The notes: generated from the sequence alone by a model not told the origin. A DNA stretch of 64,000 bases from Lingula anatina (GCF_001039355.2 NW_019776024.1:623570-687569); one strand, 5' to 3'; positions 39,883 through 53,862 are shown, counted from the first letter of the stretch. Numbers and translations: made by a program.

Positions 39883-41009
39883 CTAAAATTCAAAGGAGAA
39901 AAAATTATTTTTTTTCTTTCTTAATAAAGTTTGACTGAATTCCCTGAGCTCTCTTCAGTGGGTAAAAGAGCACCATTTTCAATGAAAGCAAAGTATAGCA
40001 CAGAAGAAAGAGAAAGTTGCTGAAAATTATTGTATACTGTTATCATCATGAAAAAGAAAATTAAACCATTGGCAGAAAGGTCCTTTTAAATAGCAAATAT
40101 AAGATTTTTGATTTTTTTTAATGCAAAGTGCTATAATATTTATAAGGAGAGACTGAGCATACCTTATGAATTTTATAGCATGTGCTGCCACCTTTAGCCA
40201 GCACCAGAATCCATGAGCATTAGAGCCATTACAACATCTCCATGTTAACTTAGTAAAGTATCAGTTGTTTCATAAATAAATAATATATATACAAGTCATA
40301 TGAAGAAAATGCTTTTTGAATGCTTTTCATTAAATGATTTACTGAAAAAGTCTGTTACAAATCCAGAAAGTTGCATCAGCAGATCTGAATTATTTGTAAT
40401 CTTATTTTCAGTAAAATGATTTTTATTTGAATTTACAATGAACTCACATGTACACATAATGCATTCATTTCTGCTGACATTAAAACTTTACCCTACATAC
40501 AAATCACTCCTGCCGCTCAATAAATATTCCATAATACTTTAAAGAAAACAACCATATAATCATCTCTTTTTATGTCAAATTCAGAGACAGGGACATGTCT
40601 GTAATTAATAATTTAAAACATGATCACCTGGCACATGAATCACACTCTACAATTTAAGATGCTGTTCATCTATTTTTGAGAATTTTATGTATTTATCGTT
40701 ACAAATGTTTTTCAGATAAACAGCTTTGTCTGTACGGTAAATGTTTTAGGTTTACTAGTACTTTAATGTGGTTAGTTAAATCTAAATTATCTCAAATCTT
40801 CATCAACAGGCAACTTTTTTTTTTTGGATAATAACTACAGTATGTGTAATGGAGCTGAGAGCAAAATACAAAGATCATCATCATGTTTTAAAAGGAATCC
40901 AGATGCTGTGCAAATGTTGATTAAATGTATATTTTAGTCCCATTCTAACTAATCAACTACTAAAATGTAATATATTTTCTGATATGTACTATAAGAGCTA
41001 ATGGATGAA

Positions 41010-41042
<33 letters not shown>

Positions 41043-41977
41043 GACAGCCAGCTAGCGACTCAGCTATGTGTCAAGGGCTTTCATATCTTTTGCTTACCTC
41101 TCACTTCTTCAAGTTACAGTGAAGATATACATTGCTAAAATACCACTGAGTTTTTCCAAAGCACTGCTATGGTGCTGTGAAATCAACCTTAGTTGAAGAC
41201 TGCTGCCAAGGGCTTGAACAGCGGAAATGGTGCCCACCTTCATCTTTTATGCATTAGCACATATAGTACATACGATGAGTAAGAAACTAAGCACATACAG
41301 TACATTTCAGAAATGTAAAAAGGAGTGTTTATGCATGAATTTTCATGTTAGCCTGACAAAAGAGGGAGGTTGAATAGCAGAATAGGCAGACTGAATCTAT
41401 GCTTTGAAATTGCTAATACTCAGAATATGGAAGGATATCATGTCCAAGTTATCATATTGACAGTTTATACCTTCAGTTTTTCAATATGCAGAGCAAAACT
41501 TTTTTACTAGTAAGTGAACAGTTCTGGATACAATATAAGACTCAGGTAGAGATGAGTATCGGCATAGTCTGAACGATGTGTTTTATTTAGCATCATATAG
41601 ACTAATTCAACGTCCATATTCATTTTCTGTTGTTTGACTCTATTTATCGTAAAACTAATGAAGCCAGGGCCGAAGAATTAAGTTTGTTCTGCACACACGT
41701 TGAGAAAACCGACTGGGCCCAGGGAGAAAAACGACTGGGCCCAGGGACAGGGCATCGTTGTATGACAGCAATCACTACAAATACATCTGCAAGCTACATA
41801 TGAACCCCAGTATTTCACAGTACCTACCGATGCTCTGTCTCTGTTTATTTTGGCAGATTCGAAGCTGAATGAGGGTTCATAGGGATTATTGTGCAATATT
41901 ACTGTGATCGTTTAATGCTTTATTGACTTTGTAAGATTCGTGCATATAAAGTAATTAGTTCAGTATTTAACACTTAC
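39883..41977 (-). other. LDB1: LDB1 5' intron, no further exon recognised
   Basis: AT-rich. Contains an (AT)n run near 41013-41040 and a 16-bp direct repeat CGACTGGGCCCAGGGA (twice between about 41709 and 41745). Confidence 0.5.
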
Positions 41978-42010
41978 CTTAGATCAGAATTAGCCTATAC
42001 AGATCTGTGT
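41978..42010 (-). other. LDB1: Probable LDB1 5' UTR exon
   Basis: 33 nt between a good acceptor (attctatttcag) and a consensus donor (CTAAG|GTAAGTG). Joined to exon 1a it carries an in-frame stop, so it is non-coding. The gene's promoter should lie upstream, near or beyond the single N at 42114. Confidence 0.55.
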
Positions 42011-44680
42011 CTGAAATAGAATATACTTCAACAAAGACAAATTGACATAGGAACTCTATTTGCCACCAAGAAGCCTTCGACGCATGATGGGATCCCTATC
42101 CTCATCCGGTGTGNACGGAGCTCATCTACTCTTATTACGAATGTTTCGAAAACAAATATCACGTTTTGATAAATAACTGGATCCAAGGTATTAATCAATT
42201 TCTGATATACACAAATTATTTATGGATAAATAGTAGTTACATTTGACAAATGATAAAATTAAAGAGATTTTCAGCATTTACTTATTGGAAACTAATCCCC
42301 TCCACAAATTCACACTGGCGCGAAATCGCAAGTGATGGACGTGTTTATTGTAGTGGTCAACGTGTTTTTATCAGCATTTAATTGTTTTATCCATATCAAG
42401 TGGCTGTCTTGTCCTGTAATATGAGAAGATTAAAAGTTCTGCATTAAAAGGAGAGTTTGTAAGAGCCTCAGAGCTTGTGTGTTCCATACATTTTCGGTTG
42501 CACATCATTCGTACGCGTTCAAGAGTAGCCATCCTTGGTAGAAAATATTTAATATGCAGTTACTAGTGTAAGTTTTAGTGTTAGAATGATACATGCCTCT
42601 CTTTTGTAATTATACGTAAATGTTTGCCCACCAGTTTAAAGAAATACCTCTTGTCGTTTAACTCTGATTTACAACAGCAAGGTCCAAGGCGGTTGCGAAA
42701 ATTTGTAAACTTTTATAGGGTGGTATATTAATTGACTTTTTTATCAATTTTTTTTTTAGTTTCCGCATTGCATCTGCTTTTAAAAATGATTTTTGGGAGA
42801 GTGTTAGGAGAGGCAGTTCAGAGGTTGGTTAATTGGAGCATTCTATGGAATTCTATCTTGTACCTCCTCGGTCAGAGAAGAGAATCATTTACCTCAAGAA
42901 ATTTTTCTTCAGACCAGTAGATTTTAGGAAACTGGTGGTCTGAATGGCCAGTAAGCAGAAAAGTTTATGGCACAGACTGAATAAATAATTTAAGGCTTCA
43001 TGTTATTACTTCTGCACACCATTACATTGATGAACCTTCCTTTTGGGTTAATGTAGGGTAATTGGGTTAAAATCTACAGTAGGATGAGGCTTACCTGTGC
43101 AAATCTGAGAACCAATTCTGTATCACAGGGGATACTGATACATGACCCCCAACTGCAATATGGCAGGGGAGGGGGGGGGGGGCGGCTCCCTTATTTTCTC
43201 TGATCAGTGTGTCGTACAGTACCCCTGCTTAATTCTCCCTTCAAAAGCACAGTATGAGCAAAACCAAGCAAATTTTTTTGCTCCACATGCTAAACATCTT
43301 GTACATGTTAAAATTTCTTCATCTACTAATAAATTCTGGATGTAAGTTATTAATTGATATTCAAATTTTTATTCTTAAAAAGATACTGGTAGACAACTTG
43401 AAAGGATGGCAACAAAACTAAATTATAAACAGCATTGCACATCCATTATTTTCTACAATTCTTATCACGACATAAATTATTTTACTTTTTAGAAGAAACA
43501 ATGTAGTTTAAAACAGTATTTATCCATTCGTTCCCTTTCAAACTAAACAATTTTTGATCCACATTTATTTCATGTATAATGTTACTTTGTTTTTAAAAAT
43601 TAAATTATAGTTGGAAAAATTGGCATTAAGTTTCACATTTATGAGTCAGTGTATTTTATGTACTGGTATACTCTCTTAATTGGATGGGAAAAATGATATA
43701 ATTTTTATTATCATTATCACTATTATCATAAGATATATGTAGCTAGAAAAAAATCTTGCAATTGTGTTAAACTCAGATTAATTATTGCAACAAAAAAGCA
43801 GCAGTTCAATACCAACAGTGAACTTACACTATTTTTACTTGCATTTATAAATTCCAAGCACATTACAAAACCCAGAAAAAGGTAGCATTAAAAAACTTTT
43901 TGCCTAAAGATTCATTTGTCTGAAAATGAAAAGTTTACTAAGCTTTGGAAAAAAGTTTATTGAGAATCACCCTTGAGATGCATCATAAAAATAACATTAT
44001 AAATCCAAAAGATGCACACAAACACACATATGGATTAACAATTTGAACACCATTAGTACAACTTTCAGATCAAACAGTTTTGTTGAAAGAGAGGATTAAT
44101 TGGATAAGAAATATTCTGTTATGGAGAAAAAGGTATCCTGGATGTAACAATGAAAATATATAAGTTCCACTTATTAACCTAGCTGTGATTTCCTTCTGTG
44201 TAATAAATATACATCTCTAAAGAGTAACAATTAATGTACTTGTTTAGATTTTCAAATCAAAACACTATTTTTCCAATGCTCAATACACACATATATATAT
44301 ATTCATATATAATCAATATAATAATAATATTGTCCTGCTTTGTTTTTATAATTGTTTTAAAGATAATTTCAATTCTCGTGAGATTACCTGATATATATAT
44401 TTATATTTACAGAACCTTCACTGAAGATGTTGTATGTCAACTTTCTCCAAATCTTTTTTTACAAATTCACTACCTGCAAATTAGTGAACAAGCATTTTTG
44501 TCTCTGATATACAGAAGGTGTATATTTCAAAGGAATACTCAAATCTCAAATAATAAAAAAAATTATTAGTGGTTAATATTCTGCAAGATTCTATATTAAA
44601 TTATCAAGATAAATATGAACCTTTTCCCTTTTCCAAAACACTGAAGCTTAAAAATAATATCTTAGATGATAATGCACATA
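42011..44680. other. LDB1 upstream flank and intergenic
   Basis: Nothing coding recognised. A single N at 42114, a G run at 43169-43182 and AT-rich sequence. A 53-codon minus-strand frame from ATG 42532 has no recognisable motif. Confidence 0.45.
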
Positions 44681-44839
44681 TCCCTTTTTATTTATTTATT
44701 ATATTTTTTTGCAGATTAATTAATTTCATTAGATATGTTAAACGGTAAATCAAACCCTGGGCTCCCTTATGAATCAATATTATTTGAACAATTCCAAAAA
44801 AAAAAAAAAACACAAAAAACTCAGACATGGAAACCATCG

Positions 44840-45816
44840 TCATGCTCCCTTGACATCAGACACACAATCCCTCAGCGTTTGGAGTAACATTTCACGTTGA
44901 ACCTGCCCTGACACAAATCTCATTAATTCTCCAATCAGTTCACTTCCTACAAGCTCTTGAACTTTAGCAACAATCTTCTTCTTCTCCTCATCTGTCATGT
45001 TCTTCAAAACTTTAATCATAGAACTGTATTCATCGGACATCATGTAGCCAGCAACTGCTCCTAAAATGTGTGCAATGTGAGAGTTGAAAATGACTTTGCC
45101 TTTTTTACCCTATTGTTTCTTTTGTTGCTGTTCTCACAGGTGTGTGTGTGTTTTTATTATCTAAGAGTTTGTTTCAAAACAGTTTGTAATACATGTAACT
45201 GCCAAATTTGTAACAGCATAAATTTCAACAACTTTGCAATAAATCATACATTATGACAAAGCAAACTTGGTGTTCAAATTTACAAGTCCTGTAAAAAAAA
45301 AAGACATGTTCTTACCTACACATGTCCCAACAAGGGCACCAGCTGGACCTCCAACAATACCCCCCACTGCAGCTCCACCTGCAGCTGTAGCCATCTGTTT
45401 GAATATACCTTGAAGTTTGAAATGAATATATAGAAGTATGGTTATTATAAATTATTGGTCTTAAAAGTTGATCAATGCCCCTGCACAAAATTTTCCCTGT
45501 ATTAAATTTATTAAAGTCTAGGCATGCTAAATACTGATTGCAGTAAATACCTACTGGGTGAATCAATATGCATAATAAAGACTCGAATCAGGTTAACAGA
45601 TGTATTCAGTGAATAGATGCAAGTTATAGTTATTTGAATTGTATACAATGCTAGTTGAATTCTTAACTTCGGCATTGTTACTATTTTTTCTTTTATTACT
45701 TGCTACAAAGAAAAAATACCCTTTGCTGTTTTCTTCATATCTTCATTGGTTTCCAAAATCTGCATCAGCTGATTATAATATGGAATGAAAGCAGACCCAA
45801 CACAGACACTTGCCAT
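44840..45816 (-). CDS. C19orf12: C19orf12-like membrane protein
   Basis: Three coding exons, 45816-45720, 45408-45316 and 45060-44840, join in frame and give 136 residues, close to the 141-152 of vertebrate C19orf12. The protein has a short N terminus (MASVCVGSAFIPYYNQLMQI), then a glycine-zipper hydrophobic hairpin AAGGAAVGGIVGGPAGALVG continuing into GTCVGAVAGYMM (about residues 46-75). A charged helical C-terminal half follows (DEEKKKIVAKVQELVGSELI). In mammals the protein sits in mitochondrial and ER membranes and takes part in lipid handling and autophagy; mutations cause a brain iron-storage disease. An acceptor one base before the ATG shows that the 5' UTR is spliced; its first exon probably ends at the CCAG|GTGGG donor at 47093. 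AATAAA hexamers lie near 44687-44700. Confidence 0.88.
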
Positions 45817-46164
45817 TCTACAATGAAACAGAAACCAAGATTATAGTCATGTATGTGTCATGCCAAAATCAGCACACCTGGTAAAATAGACACATATCTG
45901 GTGATTAACAAGAATGAAAAAACAGCAATTTTTGAGTTGCATGTATTACATGAAGTTTTATTTCAAAACATATTTAGATAATATAAACAGATTTAGAAAT
46001 AACCAACAAAGATGTGGCATGAAAATGATCTTAATGCTACACTTGCTTAATATGTTGCTGTGCACAAGCTGGTTCCATTGTATACTTACAGTTTATCTTT
46101 CAATTTTGTATTTTGAACTTCATACATGTACTAGTACTAACTACTACTGGTAGCTGGTACATGT

Positions 46165-46671
46165 ACCGGTGTCACGTGAAGAAACCGTCGTCGAGAATAA
46201 ACCGTTCTGGCAGATTATTCACGCGGGGGTAGCAGTCTGTTGACTTACAGTACGTAGCTGCACATGCATTTCCAACATTTCCCCGTAGAGAAAGTTGTAG
46301 TATTATCAAACACACAATTTCTTTTTAATGAAAATGACTGAATTCTGAATTGAAAGAACATTGTAGAGTGAAAAGATTTTTACTACGAGTCGTAGATCTG
46401 CCACGTTTTTTACACAGAGCAAAACAGTTCAGTCACGATCAAAAGCTCACTTCCAACATTCCCCCGTATACTGTAGTAATAAGATTATCAAATACATACT
46501 CTCTCATGACGAAAACCACTGAATTATGAATTGGAAAATCATAGTTCAGTGCAAACATAGCGCCTACTTAGGACGACATCGTCATACCGGAAGTCACTTC
46601 TTTCAATCTACCCTCAATGCGCATATGCAGAACGGTTTCGTCACGGCACGGGTCTATCACGCCACACCGGT
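46165..46671. mobile_element. Candidate MITE with ACCGGTGT inverted ends
   Basis: Starts ACCGGTGTCACGTGA and ends with the near-inverse (...ATCACGCCACACCGGT). GAAACCG and CGTTCTG also mirror. Inside, a roughly 110-bp block (about 46270-46376) recurs diverged at about 46450-46560, sharing TTCCAACATT, ATTATCAAA and ACTGAATT. Target duplication unclear. It lies in the 5' intron of the C19orf12-like gene. Confidence 0.4.
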
Positions 46672-47092
46672 ACGTACAGTGTAGTACATGGGTAGCCCAG
46701 TAATTATTTTGTTGTGCCTATTCTGATAATGATTTTGAACATAGTTTCATTTTATTTGGCAATCATCATTTGAATACATATCAAAGAAGTGACCTATTTT
46801 TGGCAACCTACAGTACATATCATAACAGGACACAATTAAGTACATGCACAGTACATGTACATCACGGAACCACTTTTCTTAATCCTTACAAAACTCTTGG
46901 GTTAGATGAGTCGTTTTAACACATTTCTTAACTTAATAAAAGCGGAACTTAACTATGGCTATACTGTTTCATATATTGAAATCAACGAAATTCATATAAT
47001 TGTTGCACTTGAAAATGAAAGTATTATGATTACGCATTGCGCTTTTCTCATATTATTGGCAGAAATAAAATAACCATTTTAAAAATACCCAC

Positions 47093-47502
47093 CTGGAATA
47101 GAAAGAGTTCCCGTTCTACGTTAACTCAAATATGAAGAGTTTCAGGGACTTTTTTTGCCTATCTTTGTTCAGGTATACACGACCCTGTGATGACAAAGCT
47201 GACGGGGCGACTGTTTTGTTTATTACATCGGTGGGAATTCCCCACAAGATAAGATTGGCAGTGGCATGGTACAACGCATGCTCCCCTTCTGGCACAGCAG
47301 AGTGTGGGATACAGTCTGATTTACCTTATTCAATCCACAAACATAACTTGTCTTACTTCACCCTTAGCACATTATAATTGTAAGCAGCTAAAAGAAATCG
47401 GAGATTTCTCAAGAGACATTCCCCCATGACAAGCCCTGTCCAAGTGTGGCTAAGGCATTGTGGGTAATTTGCTATACTTCCGGTTGTGAAAGAACACGCA
47501 CG
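47093..47502. promoter_or_regulatory. Probable bidirectional promoter, C19orf12-like / RSL24D1
   Basis: The two genes diverge from this 0.4-kb interval. It holds the likely first non-coding exon of the minus-strand gene (donor at 47093). Just upstream of the RSL24D1 ATG lie ACTTCCGG (47476-47483), an ETS/GABP-type site common in housekeeping promoters, and GCATTGTGGGTAATT (from 47456). No TATA box seen. Inference from position and motifs. Confidence 0.5.
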
Positions 47503-49786
47503 ATGCGACTGGAAAAATGTTACTTTTGTTCGTCTACAGTATATCCTGGACATGGGATCCAGTTTGTACGGAATGATTGCAAGGTAAAATACTTACAAAT
47601 TACATATCATCAAAAAATGTTAAAAGGCCTTTAGAAACACACAAACCACACCACACATTCCAACATCTACACTTCAGTCAGACCGTTTCACGTATGGGCT
47701 CATTCCTAATATAAATATCGTTCTATGGGCCATTCCGTAGACCTCAAAATTTAAAAAAGGCTCCTACTTATAAAACTTATAATTTCTGAAACCAGACACC
47801 ATAAGACCCCAGTCTTTATTCAGTCTTTATTGTTTAAAATGATCACTATTAAGAAAAATATATCAAAAATAAAAATGTCCTTCCGTAACACTATTTTATA
47901 AATTTTCCAGATAAAAGTGTCAATAAAATAATAATTAATCATCAAAACCTAGAATTTCTTTTGGATTCTGGGGTCTTATGGTATCTGGTTTCAGAAATTT
48001 TAAGTTTTATAAGTAGGATTCTTTTTTTAAATTTTGAGGTCTGCGGACCAAATACCACGGAATGGCCCTCCTGTAAGATTGATATAGGGATGGTAACCCA
48101 GGCAAAGAGTTTCTATGAGCCGATTGGGCAAGATAGATAATTACTAGTACCCCTTTCTAACCAACAATTACTTTGCTCAGATTTTCAGATTTTGCAGATC
48201 CAAATGTCATAAGGCTTTTAAAAAGAAGAGAAATCCTAGGAAGACTCGATGGACCAAAGCATTTCGTAAAGCAGCTGGAAAAGACCTTGCAGTGGACCCA
48301 TCATTTGAATTTGAAAAAAGAAGACATGTCCCCATTAAATATGACAGGGAATTGTGGACAAACACAGGTTTGCTGTAACCTTTATGTAGGATTTGATTTT
48401 GGATTGGGAAAGTCGCAATTGGTACAGCGTGAATAATTTTTCTGTTTTAAAAATCATTTTATATAGGGTTGCTTGCTCATGTAAAGTAATTTATATTTCA
48501 TCTAGAAGATACACATGTTAAAGGATTGTTAAGGGTATGCTATTGTTTGATGTATTATAGTGAATTGATTACTTGGTATTTGGGACAATAGAAATAAAAA
48601 ATGAAAAATAAAAATGAAATGTTCAGTTAATGTAACCTTTTTTTTTCTCATTCCAACATTATCTGAATTACAAAAAATAATTGGTTATTGTGTTTATGTA
48701 AGTTTGATATAACCACCAGCTTTTGGCTGATATAAGGTGATAGAGGGGAAGGGGGGGCACGGCAGACTTAACTCCATCAGGTAAAGTTTTAAATTCAGAA
48801 ATACCCATCAGATAACATTCTAAAACTACTTGCCCTTTACTTAGCTTCACCCTAGTGAGCAGTTTGCATTTTTTTTTTTTTTTTTGCCTGAAAATGTTGT
48901 AATTGGGCAGGTGCTCTCTATAGTTTAAATAGATTAAGTACAACTAAAATCAGTGGCCTCAGCTCTTGTATTGTTAGGTGTTTTTAGGTTACTTATAAGA
49001 TTTTAAAAAGTCAGAAGCATGTAAACCTTTAACACTGGACAATTTTCATGTTAAACAGCACTTATATGCTTGAATTTTCATTCGCCTTGTAACAAGTGTA
49101 ACAGATACTTAAAAAAAAATAATCATAAAATAAATAAAGTTTTTGACATAGTTTACAGGGGAAGAGACATAATTTTCAAGGGAAAAATGATGAAATAATT
49201 TGCTATAAATTTTTTTTATTTCAGTCAAAGCAATGAAAAGAATAGAAGAAATTAAGACTAAACGACAGAATCAGTTTATACTAAACAGGTAAGCACTACA
49301 CTTTTGTGAACATTCTTATTTGTTATGCATAATTGTTACCATAGTTGTCAATACTGTTTACAACATCGTTTGTTTGGAAGGTTTTGAAGCATAGATTTAT
49401 ACACTACGTGTCACATTTCAGATTAAAGAAAGGGAAGGAATTAAGAAAAGCAGAGGATGTGAAGGAAGTAGAGAAGAATATTCACCTTATCAAATCTCCA
49501 GCTGTTGGCAGTAAGTTGAATATTCAGAAGTTTGATATTTTGGCTGTATCTCCTGAGATATTTAGAAGATTTAGTTTTAATTTCTAATTTCTAACATATT
49601 TTATGTTCTTCAATAAAGATTTTAATATGTAAAAAAATTGTTCTTAAAACAAATGTTGGCTTTTCTGTAATACGTGGTATGTACACCTGAGGGAGTTTTT
49701 TTTTTCTTCTTCTTTCAGAAAAAGTACCAAGATTAGAGCAAAAACTGGTTATTGAAGAATCAGATGAAGAAATGGAAAATGCATAA
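47503..49786 (+). CDS. RSL24D1: Ribosome biogenesis protein RLP24 (RSL24D1)
   Basis: Five exons, 47503-47583, 48181-48367, 49225-49288, 49422-49510 and 49719-49786, join in frame and give 162 residues (human 163). The protein is the L24e-family placeholder that occupies the RPL24 site on pre-60S particles in the nucleolus and leaves in the cytoplasm. The N terminus [20 protein letters not shown] carries the L24e zinc ribbon with Cys at 6, 9, 32 and 36. [20 protein letters not shown] and [17 protein letters not shown] follow, then an acidic tail [10 protein letters not shown]. All introns are GT-AG. The exon 1 boundary after NDCK matches the usual vertebrate position. A foldback MITE sits in intron 1. 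Identification is secure. Confidence 0.95.
47727..48068. mobile_element. 342-bp long-inverted-repeat MITE in RSL24D1 intron 1
   Basis: Begins GGGCCATTCCGTAGACCTCA and ends in the inverse (CGGAATGGCCC). The arms pair over about 90 bases, sharing AGACCTCAAAATTTAAAAAA, CTACTTATAAAACTTA and ACCATAAGACCCCAG. The right arm has an extra piece of about 12 bases near its tip. No coding capacity, target duplication not clear. Confidence 0.7.
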
Positions 49787-50922
49787 GAAAAAGATTTGAG
49801 ACAGAGACTGATCCGTTTCAGGGAACTGCTTCAGAAGCTGTTGGTATGAGTTACTGTGTTTATACCCCATAAATATAGACTCATGTTTTAAAATGAAGAC
49901 ACAGTATACAGCAGAATGACGTTCATACCATGTAATGTTTTATTTGACTAGATATAGAAGTACATGCTATTATTATTGCATCATTGCCATTAAAGTATGG
50001 CATACAAGTGACGTGAACAGGTTCAAGAATGTACATGATGTTAAGTAAGAATAGCTAAAGTAACATTTGAAATTAAAAAGTTTAATCAGAACCACTTGTT
50101 TGATTGAAATCTCCCTTTTTATTTTGCTGTACATTATGAACATGTATGAATACAGGACCTTTTCTCACAGATTTGTTTAGTCAAGTGCCTGAAACTGAAT
50201 ATCCAAGTAAAAACATGGATTGGCATTGGCAACAGGACATCTCGGCATTTTTTTTCCAAAAAATTTTTAGTGAAGTCATTCAAAGTAAACCTGCAAGTGT
50301 AGATACATATATATTGAAAGACGCATGAGTACATGGCTTGAATTAACCAATTTTTTGCCGATGCATTTCATGGCCGAACGAGATTAACTGGAACTGGAAA
50401 CGTTATGCTACGTAAACAGTTACCTTCTTTGATGATTTTCTTCGATGTTAGAAGATACTGATAAAAATGCTACAGATTATCTTTGTCAAAGATATTGAAA
50501 AAAAGCATCTATAATAACAGCAACATCGATACTTTTCATGCTAAGATATAGTTTCATGAACTCTAGCTAATATCAACAGATTGACCTGGGAGAACAGCTT
50601 TGACAAAGTGGCACAACCACAAAATACTGTAGCATAAAATGGGTAAGGTGTAAGGAAAAACACACAAATGCATTTTCCTAAACTTAAAGGTTTAAGTTTT
50701 CTAAAGGAAAGCAGTCAGCAGTGGTTTGCTTACATTCTTGCTTTGCTCTTGATTATTGATTTTTGTCAACACTGCGTGTGCACGCTACAAATAATAATAA
50801 TAAGAAGAAGAACAATCCCCCCAAAAAAACGCCTTAAGTTCAGTTTTGTGGTTGTCAACCAGTCCTTGCTAAGACTGTCACCTAGCCCAAACAAGCTGTA
50901 TTTCGCTTTAAATATGTAGAAT
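49787..50922. other. Intergenic, RSL24D1 3' flank
   Basis: Holds the RSL24D1 3' UTR and the tail of the next gene on the opposite strand. No other gene recognised. Confidence 0.5.
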
Positions 50923-53862
50923 CTACACGCTGAACGCAATTGCAACAATTATGGATACGACCAAGAAGATCAAGAACAAAAGCCTGTCGAGAACGGCGAC
51001 GAAAGCATACCACTCCCCAGCTATTGCGTCGGTCACCTTGGGGACAGCCAACACCGCAGCTGTGTCCGTGGTCTCCATGGTCTGGGTGTCTTTACCATAA
51101 TCACCATCATTAGATTTGGCGCTGTGAGCCACGTTGTAAGCACCGCGATCTACACATAAAGCTTTCCCCAGGATGTCAAGGAAGATCTGTCGTGAAAGAA
51201 AATCGGTGGTGTTTTATGTAGAAATATAATTAATAGAAATGCAATTAATCATGAGAAAATAAAGGAGAAAATCAGTATAAAGAAGAGTAACAAAATGAAA
51301 ACAGCTATTTACAGTGTAGCAGATCTAATAGCGCCACGTTTGCAATACGTATCCATAATGACTTGACATGCTTTCCTTCTAATAATTCTTTCAGTCCGAA
51401 GGCAATTACCATCTCTCGCGACTGTAATCTCTTAAGTCTAATCAGGGAATTATATCGGATATAATTCCCCGGTCTAATGTTCTACCCATGATGATGTGCA
51501 GCACGCCTTTAGGACAAAAGTTTCGGTGAGAATAACTAAACGTATCTTACCAGTCTCAAGACAGAGTGCATTTCACGTTTTGTCGTAATGTTTGTCCACA
51601 TACCAGAGGTGACAGTAGACAGTATGATGCTGATCGCAACCAACACCATGGAAGACACCATGAAAACAGCTGGAATTTTGCAATAAGTATATTTTTAGTT
51701 AAGAACCTAACGCAATACACTATTCATATTTGGACCCCAAGGGCAATTTGTTACAGTTGTACGGCTACGCCTTACCTTTAAATAGAAGGCGAGCAAGAAA
51801 ATCTCTGCTTACGGAGGATGAAAGTGTGGGGGTATTCTAAACTTTGTCATTGGTCGGTAAAACGTAAACAGTGATGGTAAACCAGATAAAGACGAAGTGT
51901 TGTTAAATAAATGATTTTTTAACACATTATTATTAAGATAAAGTATTTTGGCATGCGATCTTACCACGGTATTATTTTATTTTGAGATAACATAAGAATA
52001 TTCAAGATTCTTACCTATGATCGGAGGTTTTGCAAATGCCGCAGGCAAAGTTTGCAGTAACATTAACAGGAGCACTGTCAGACATACAAAGATTCCAATA
52101 CCTGGGGAAATAAAGACCTAAGATTTCAAGGACCCTGACAGTAACCGACAAATAAAAAGAACGTTACTTTAATCTATCAAAAAAAAAAACTTGCTTCCTT
52201 TTCCTTAGGTTTTTAACGTTTCTGTAACAATAATTTGTAACAATAATAATATTAAGTGTCTTCATAAGAAGTATGACAAAGTCAACATTTAAATGCCACG
52301 GGTATTATATACAGTTAACCTTAAATTGTTAGTTTTGGATTGTTCAACAGCTGTAACTTTACTCATTTTTGATATCAGAGCATAGGAATACAGTAGGCCT
52401 AAGAATATGGTCTGTGATGCTGTTTTTTTATTTTTATTTTTTTATTTTTATTTATTTATTTATTTATTATTTTTTTTATTCTATTTTTTTTTTTGCATTT
52501 TCACCCAAATCAGACAATGCAGCAGTTGAACAATTCAAAACCTACTGTTAAACAATTTTTGTTTTTGATTAGAATCCCTCCTGTGTGTCTGGGTTTAAAT
52601 GTGCCTAGGCGAGATTCGAATGCATGGCTATTTCAACTAAGTGGATTGCCAATCTGATCAGATTTGGATAACATATATAACATTGAACATTGAATATCAT
52701 ATATCTCAAAACCGTACTTAATTCACAACCACTAGTACCAATAAATTAAAATGGACAAAATTCAAAAACTAATTTTCAAAACAGATTAATGAATACATGA
52801 ATTGTCATACTTCATACATACCTAGTTGGATCTTCTGCTTACTTTCTTGAGGAAGCAAGAAAATGAAAGGAACGAGGAATGTTAACAGGACACAGGGTGT
52901 TACAAATATATATGTGTGAGCAGTTGACAGCCGTTTCAGACGAATCCAGTACACCATGGAAGGAAAAGGTTCAGGACAACATGGATAATATTTAACTGAG
53001 ACAGATTCGTTAACTTTGCTGACGTCCCATTCATAGTGACCGCGGTACTGCTGCAGGAAAAAAGAGTTTGACTGGTTTACGTCTAACTGACTTTGGAGAA
53101 CCAAGTTAACCTGCAGAAAACGAAACATAAAACGTATTACTATTAATGTAAATATTAATACTTTTCAGAAAAAAAGATGATTTTGGTGAGTATTAATTAC
53201 AAGACGTTTTAAATTGTCAGTTGAATACAAGAGAGGCTGCAGTTGGATTGATATCATACTAGATAAGGGAGATATTGTGGATCAGATACACGTACATTTA
53301 ATGATAACTTCACAAAAGAAGCGCAAAATTTATCTTAACGTAGTCATGACCCAATATGTCTATTTTGATCCAAGATAAATCAGTTATTCTGAAAGGCCAT
53401 ATTTAACAAGTATATATATATATATAATTAACTTCAAGTGTACCTCGTGTCCATTGTAAGTCCAAGATCCAAATTGGAGAGAACAATACTGAGTGTCATA
53501 GGGAAACTTGCTGAGGTCGTAATTGCACAGAGCTATGTAGCGGACATGGGGGATCCAGAAGCATGTGCCATCATGAAACACTGCCACTAGAGAGCTTTCT
53601 TTGTATTGGCTTCCATAACTGAAATGATATGTTTCGGTTTGGTTTTAGCCATTTCAACATAACAAACGGTTTCGTTACATGATCACGAATTTTGACGCTT
53701 ACCGATTAGTCGAGAGGTAGTCACTTGAAGTCAATTATCCTAGTGACCTGACCTCCTAGGTAGTTAACCCACTCCACTATTTAGGATCTCTATTGGTCAT
53801 TGCATGAGCTGGATATGTCACCAATAAATTTTCAATGAGTGTCGCGCGCGCGCGCGCGCGCG

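Noticed and set aside
42380-42532. 53-codon minus-strand frame from ATG 42532 near the LDB1 upstream region
   Set aside because: No motif, no clear splice site, and length within chance.
53695-53790. tRNA- or SINE-like stretch
   Set aside because: Could not fold it into a cloverleaf, and no A/B box consensus was found.
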